In this document: positions 7,277 to 12,205 of the stretch, piece after piece
Numbering within the stretch: position 1 is the stretch's first letter
How the letters are laid out: every line of letters starts with the position of its first letter
Assembly (NCBI GenBank): GCA_003118195.1
Contig: BEXV01000945.1
Coordinates: 43,009 to 55,213 of the forward strand
Length of the DNA stretch: 12,205 bases
Direction: 5' to 3'
Source: Hemicentrotus pulcherrimus
Taxonomy: Eukaryota > Echinodermata > Echinoidea > Camarodonta > Strongylocentrotidae
Notes under the pieces: generated by a model
The model's database searches: none
Seen by the model: only the letters and a program-made list of their open reading frames with translations
What the model was told of the DNA's origin: nothing
Made by a program: the position numbers and the translations under genes

Positions 7277-8229
7277 GTAAGGCAACCACTGTTAGAAATA
7301 CTCTATTCACCTTCACAAGCTTTAATGCACATTGTAGTCATACTGCCAAATGCAAATAGAGAATTTCATCTGGATTTGGGTTAATAACTTTCATCTCATC
7401 ACATTGATAGAGGCACATATTCTTAGAGTTGGCATCAGGTTTTACTTAGAAAAACTTGCATTAGATCACATGCGTGGGACTTCAAGTACTATTGTAGATT
7501 GTAATGCTGAATGGATTATAATTAATTATTAGAAAATAACTGAAATCTTTGTGCTGAAAATACCAGTATAGATATAAGGTAATAGGATTTTAATACTTTA
7601 AGACCTTAGCACGCAAGATAGAATTCAAATGTGTATGCAATACGATACAAACAAAAATAACAACTCAGATTGATTAAATGCATGGTATCCTTTTATTACT
7701 GCCATATATGAATTTGCAATAAAAGTTTTTTAAAAAGAGGAGAAAAAAAACCCCACAAGAGTTCAGATTGTCAGTTATAATATAAAAGCTTCATAAATCA
7801 TGCATGGTAGCATGATAGAGCTAAATGTACTCTTGAAGAACAACAAATATATAGGTACGTTCTAGTGTAGATTATAATGCTGAAATGGATTATTGCCTGG
7901 AATTTTTTATAAAGGACTGAAATGAATTGTAAGATAATGTTTTGCTGGGCTTCTTGATTGGTTTTACTTTCGATGGGATTCATTTAATCATATGGGTTAT
8001 AATACAAATGAATTTAAAGACAAGATGTCATGCTGTTATAGAGAAGGTTGAATTCTGGGAAGAGGTGAACTTTTTTTTTAAGTGTCATCATTGTATTACG
8101 CAAGTGTGGAAGAAGATCAGATACAAAATGTTCCCTGAAAAGCATGGATCTTCAAATGCCTTAGTATTCTAGATATGGCATGTATTAACGCCATAAAAAT
8201 CGGGACAGATTTTTATGCCACATTTTCAT
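7277..8229 (+). other. Non-coding region downstream of the microexon, first part
   Basis: If the PKC transcript continues, this is the start of a long intron. The microexon frame stays open across its donor to a TAA at 7382-7384. A short sequence TGTAGATT(G/A)TAATGCTGA(A)ATGGATTAT occurs at 7493-7519 and again at 7866-7893, and an AATAAA lies at 7718-7723. No V3 or kinase exon is recognised. Confidence 0.6.
8192..8217. repeat. Hairpin-forming inverted repeat
   Basis: CATAAAAATC (8192-8201) and GATTTTTATG (8208-8217) are perfect reverse complements with a six-base loop GGGACA. It ends 13 nt before dispersed-repeat copy 2 and may belong to that element, though nothing equivalent is obvious before copy 1. 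Confidence 0.7.
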
Positions 8230-8411
8230 GTAGTCCCATATACATCTTTCTGTGTACAGTGCTTGTAACTGTACCAAGACTGGGTCAAATTTCTTATCAT
8301 TTTGATGATCATTCGAGAACCTTGTAGTACAAGTACTACAGTATATGCTAGATGATCAACCTTTTCTGATCAATTCCACATTCTTTCACAATGCAATCGC
8401 ATGACCAGAAC
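8230..8411 (+). repeat. Dispersed repeat, copy 2 (partner at 2398-2570)
   Basis: This second copy starts GTAGTCCCATATACATCTTT and ends in CTTTCACAATGCAATCGCATGACCAGAAC. Relative to copy 1 it has an extra GTACAAGTACTACAGT-like stretch in the middle, itself a small palindrome (GTAGTACAAGTACTAC, about 8324-8339), and lacks the ACGACG stretch. Direct orientation and about 5.8 kb spacing fit two independent insertions of one element family. Confidence 0.85.
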
Positions 8412-10241
8412 TCAACTTTATTGTGTGATTTGATTGAAAGGAGTCATTTCTGATTAGTAAATTCAGCTGTTAATCAAAGTTAGCTCTGGAGTAATGAAGG
8501 TGATTAAATGAACTTGATATTGTTGCTTTTGAAATTCGAGTAAAAAGAGCAGGGGAAAAGAAGCTGAAAAAATATAATTCCCTTTTTCTGTAATTGCTTG
8601 ACATGTTATGGAATCTGGATATTAATTAATCTACCAAAACTGAAACAACCTCCCCAAATATGGCTGCATTTGATTTTGATAGAACTGCATGTAATGGCAC
8701 GAGATAATGCAGGAAACAACACAGTAAAGAAGAATTGTTACTGAACCAGTTTGCAATAGATAGCACTGAAATGCCCTTTCTCAGTCTCAAATCTATTTAA
8801 ATTCTGAAGGAAAATTTAGACACAAAAAAAGGTCATATCCCAGTATTTTTCACTCTTTCATTCATTACCGGTATATAGCCCATTGCTGTTTATTTTGATG
8901 CCATTGTCATGTCTCATGTGCCCATGTATAAATGTAGGTCCTGGGCCTCTCGAGCACCACCATGCTGTTTTTGGCCCCCATGTGACATTCTTGCATACTA
9001 CTATTTATGCTTATATACAATAGATTTACAAAGTTTTTACATCCATAAACAGAAATTGGAGAAGGGGATGATTCTTCTGACTCCATATGTACTGTTCTCA
9101 GTTTTAAATGAGCAGACATTGTCTTAATTTGCAAGGAATAGGGCACAGAAAGTGATGACCATAAACGCTTTTGCCATGTGTTCAGTTAAGTGCACGTACG
9201 ATATAATATTGCAATCAAAGTTCACATTTATGCATTTTCGTGGGTACATGCACCAAGTCTAACATGTAGCTGCATGCCGCGTGCGGAATAACAAAAACAT
9301 AAACAGAAGTTTATTTTTTCTATATCAGTTCAAGATTGTTTTTAATTTTCAGCATACAATATATATTAATGATTGAGCAATACAGCAATATAATGGTAGT
9401 TTTTGCAAGCACTCCATTGCTTTCTTATTTGCCATCATATATATATATATATATACCATATATATCCTCAGCAGAAAGTCAAAGTTCAGAGAATTATATG
9501 AACAGAAAGGGTTGAAGTTATGATCTGAACCTTAAATGAACATAGATAGTCCATTTTAGTCTGCTTTAATCATTCGTTGGTGTGTCAAAGCTTTTTATGT
9601 GAGTACATAGAATGTCATTTTTAAGGAATAGGCTGCTTGCTAGATAAGACAACATTTTTCTATCAGTATGAAAGAATTAGGTTTATCTTTAATAGATATT
9701 TGGGTAGACTATATGTTTATTTCATTACAATAATTCTAAGTTATAAAAATATCTTACATGTAATGCACGTTTGTTCAGAGCATGCAGGCTTAATAGTTTT
9801 TAGTTTAACATGCCTTGGTTTGAGAAATTCACAATTTAGAAAAAAATGATTTTCCTGCATTATTTTAATGATGTAGATAAGTTAGACATAGTTTACTTAA
9901 AACACTTTTTGAGGCATGTAAATGTTCAATTGTTTTTGTTTACTTTAAAAGAGGACATTGATACAAATCATTGGTTGTAGACATAATGATGTAATCTTAG
10001 TTTTAGACCAAGTGGCACAAGGATGGGGGACATCAATAGGGGAAATCCCTTTTTTCTCAGAAAACCATACACCAGTATTGGTAGCTACTAGGGATAAGTC
10101 ACATGATATTTGTTCTTTCCTGTGTTTACTTGTGATAAGGTTACGGTTACTCTTCAAATGAATTTTGATAACTTCCTTTATTTCAGTACATGTAGATCTC
10201 CTTTTATGATGATTCATTTGAAAAATCTGTTGTCATTCTAG
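8412..10241 (+). other. Non-coding region with AT microsatellite
   Basis: This AT-rich sequence has no recognised exon. It includes the microsatellite at 9437-9455 and a TACCGGTATATAG word near 8867. Short frames at 9637-9849 and 9958-10161 (plus) and 9945-10217 (minus) have no recognisable domains and mostly overlap each other. Confidence 0.55.
9437..9455. repeat. (AT)n microsatellite
   Basis: An unbroken AT dinucleotide run of about 19 nt is followed after CC by a second short run, ATATATAT. It is likely length-polymorphic. Confidence 0.9.
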
Positions 10242-10922
10242 GGTTATTTGTGTTTGTTTTATTTTATAGCAGAGGTTATTTCTTTTATGGATAATTGCTT
10301 TCTACTTATCAGACTTTATACCAAGCCAGCTACTTTTACAAAAAAACACAGAAACTTTCACATTTTTGTAAATGAGAGCACTTTTCATGCGAAGAGAATT
10401 TTGCAAATTACACAATTCAGTGTTGTATCAATTGTAGCTCAATTATATGCAGGCATGGAAATGTTACAAATTTTTACACACACATTTTGTTGTTGTTTGA
10501 CAGTAGTCCACTTTTCAAAGTTTATTCATCCAATACCAAAATCAAAATTTCATTTCATGAATTTGATAGTCTTTGTCACATGAGTTCAAGTCAGGTACCA
10601 AACTTCTGTTTCGTATTTAGTGACTGTATCAACACACCCTCTCTGCTATAAGTGTATTTCGTGTTGTTCACACTGGGGAATTTTACTACAGAAGTGTACG
10701 ATGAACCTTTTGTGCTATCTATGGATCACCTCGACACTTCAGAGACATTTTTCCGATCAGTTGTTGAAAGTTTTATCCCTTCTTTCATTTTCAGTCATTC
10801 TTTCTTGTAATAGAAAAACTGCTGTAGTTGTCTTGTCACAAGTACTTTTGTTTTGTATTCATGATGACAGAGAGACAAAAACAGTTAGGATTCCCAACTT
10901 TCATTGCCTTCATGTATATTTA
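10242..10922 (+). pseudogene. Unexplained 227-codon frame broken by one TGA
   Basis: In the + frame starting 10242 there is no stop until 10923-10925 except one TGA at 10581-10583. In sequence this AT-rich roughly one codon in fifteen should be a stop, so two abutting stretches of over 110 codons in one frame are unlikely by chance. The translation is rich in Phe, Leu, Ser, Thr, His and Cys and matches no family I know. There is no good ATG near its start (first Met about 14 codons in), no clear splice frame, and the first half could not follow the PKC exons in phase. It could be a decayed transposon coding region, an unrecognised exon, or chance helped by T-rich composition. Confidence 0.25.
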
Positions 10923-10925
10923 TAG

Positions 10926-12189
10926 TACAACCATCTTTCAAAACCAACAATCTTTCAGGTAGTTTTCCTTGAATTTTATTAAAGTAGTTATCAAAAGAAT
11001 CAAAAGTGTTTTGAATTGATGCAAAATTCATATCATTGCGAAGGGGAAGCCCTACTGATCAAATATAACAACTACCCTCTTCAAATATTTTTTGGGCCCG
11101 CAGTATTCTTCTCTCAAAAATGTTAATTTTGAGATTATCTGCCTTCAGCGGTCCTTCTTAGAGCGTCAAGATTTTTGACGTCACATGCAATACACAGCTA
11201 GCCACAAAATTGTGTTTTACGCTTCCATGATACATGTATCTATATGATTTTTCAGCAAATTATTTGTTGTTTTCGAGATAAAATCTTTCCATCCATATAT
11301 AACTTGTCCATAATTATCAGTTGTCATGAATTTTCTTCGGGTGACTCCTTTAATGGACGATGAAAACAGATATAATTGAAGAAGTTCATGAAGATAAATT
11401 CATATTTAATATCCCAAGTGGCATGTGGATAGCAGAATATTGATTTGAGATCTCGAATGCCCTCAAGGTGTTTTCACCCTCTCTTTTTCCATTCTTTATA
11501 CTAGTTACTTTCCATGTGGAGATCACTGTTTCTTGTAAAAATATTTAAGAACTTTTCATAAAATCATAAGCAACATGTATGGCCAAACATTTTACATTTA
11601 TCATATTCATGTGCATTTAGTAATAATCTGAGACCGTGATTCAATCTTATGATTACACTCAAATATGCGCAGTTTGTGTAAAGCTCAATACTGTCTTTAT
11701 ATTACCATGTTTGTCTCTGCATAGATTGTAATCAAATCTCTGTGATAAAATAAGCTAATTCAAACAGAGGTTTTGACTGAGAAATGTTTACAGTAGTGTT
11801 TGGTAGACCACAAAAGAAGATGCCTTTTATTTGTTGTTCAGTATATCTGGGAGATTATATGATGGTATTAATTCAAAGCTCTCAGGATTTCCTAGGAGCT
11901 CCCAGTTTTCAGCTGCAGTCTTTTTCTCTTTATCAAATACCTCATGAATTATTTAATTAAAATTACACCAGTGATGTTATATATGGGGAAAGCCATTTTA
12001 TATTCTTGTTTAATGATGGCATTTTTTCTGCAATAGATGTTTATTTACGTCACAGAATGATGTAGCCTTTTTGTATTTTTTTAAAAAAGAGAACAAAAAG
12101 CCATAAAATATAATTATAATTTACATGAAAATGTGTCATCAAAGCCAGCTTTAAAAAAAGTAAAAACATATCCAAACTCTCTTTGCATT
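10926..12189 (+). other. Non-coding downstream region
   Basis: No kinase-domain exon is seen: nothing resembles a glycine-rich loop, HRD/YRD or DFG motif. Small dyads include TCTCAAAA/TTTTGAGA (11112-11119, 11127-11134) and GCGTCAA/TTGACGT (11163-11169, 11175-11181). The latter contains TGACGTCA, a CRE-type word, at 11176-11183. None is shown to be functional. Confidence 0.55.
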
Positions 12190-12205
12190 AAAAAAAAAAA
12201 AAAAA
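12190..12205. repeat. Poly-A tract at window end
   Basis: Sixteen A close the window. With the opening poly-T this is most simply a contig break in low-complexity sequence. Confidence 0.9.

Noticed and set aside
10039..10049. GGGGAAATCCC, an NF-kappaB-like word
   Set aside because: A single short motif in non-coding sequence with no promoter context; chance is enough to explain it.
10171..10187. Acceptor-like TTCCTTTATTTCAG as a possible next PKC exon
   Set aside because: In the required phase 0 it reads Tyr-Met-stop at once.
9945..10217. 90-codon minus frame overlapping a 67-codon plus frame (9958-10161)
   Set aside because: Overlapping open frames on both strands, with no motif, start context or splice support; likely chance.
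10951..10982. Acceptor-like TCTTTCAG as a possible next PKC exon
   Set aside because: Phase-0 reading stops after seven codons and does not resemble V3 or kinase sequence.
1..12205. CRISPR array, operon, phage or other prokaryotic system
   Set aside because: The split C1 exons with GT-AG introns and the TIR elements show animal genomic DNA; no regularly spaced identical repeats or bacterial gene layout are present.

Overview
This is AT-rich, intron-dense animal genomic DNA. Only one gene can be supported: the regulatory half of a novel-type protein kinase C (PKC delta/theta group) on the + strand. It runs from about 1786 to 7276 as five secure or near-secure exons plus a candidate 15-nt microexon. 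Joined, they encode about 185 residues: an acidic linker, a pseudosubstrate (RRVAIRK), C1A, a linker, C1B and the start of the V3 hinge. Both C1 zinc fingers keep the full H-X12-C-X2-C-X13/14-C-X2-C-X4-H-X2-C-X7-C pattern. The C2-like domain should lie upstream and the kinase domain downstream; neither is visible here. The host is a metazoan. Repeat style (TATAGCGC-type repeats, 'TTTCACAAAGATC' TIR elements, 'TACCGTATTTGCCGG' TIR elements, abundant TACATGTA words) suggests a marine invertebrate, perhaps an echinoderm or another invertebrate deuterostome. That assignment is an inference.

Layout: 1-1785 is non-coding (upstream intron or 5' flank), with a near-perfect 28-bp palindrome at 1056-1083, a decayed telomere-type hexamer array at 1534-1653, and a repeated module whose second copy supplies the acceptor and first codons of exon 1. 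Exons lie at 1786-1981, 3158-3192 (35 nt), 4726-4811, 5758-5887, 6505-6602 and, probably, 7262-7276 (15 nt). All introns are GT-AG and the phases agree throughout. Introns carry a TIR element enclosing a tRNA-Leu-like sequence (3221-3823), a second MITE-like TIR element (4891-5192) and one copy of a dispersed repeat (2398-2570). From 7277 to 12205 there is a long non-coding stretch with the second copy of that repeat (8230-8411), simple repeats, and an unexplained 681-nt frame with a single internal TGA (10242-10922). The window begins in poly-T and ends in poly-A, as assembly contigs often do.

Most notable: (i) C1B has Tyr at domain position 22, where novel PKCs normally have Trp; this residue is known to set diacylglycerol affinity. 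(ii) C1A has the one-residue-longer loop typical of PKC epsilon/eta while C1B is delta/theta-like. (iii) A phase-0 15-nt microexon sits at the C1B/V3 boundary, and reading through its donor gives a short open tail that could make a kinase-less isoform. (iv) A transposon sits 28 nt past the donor of the 35-nt exon. I found no convincing wholly new multi-gene system.
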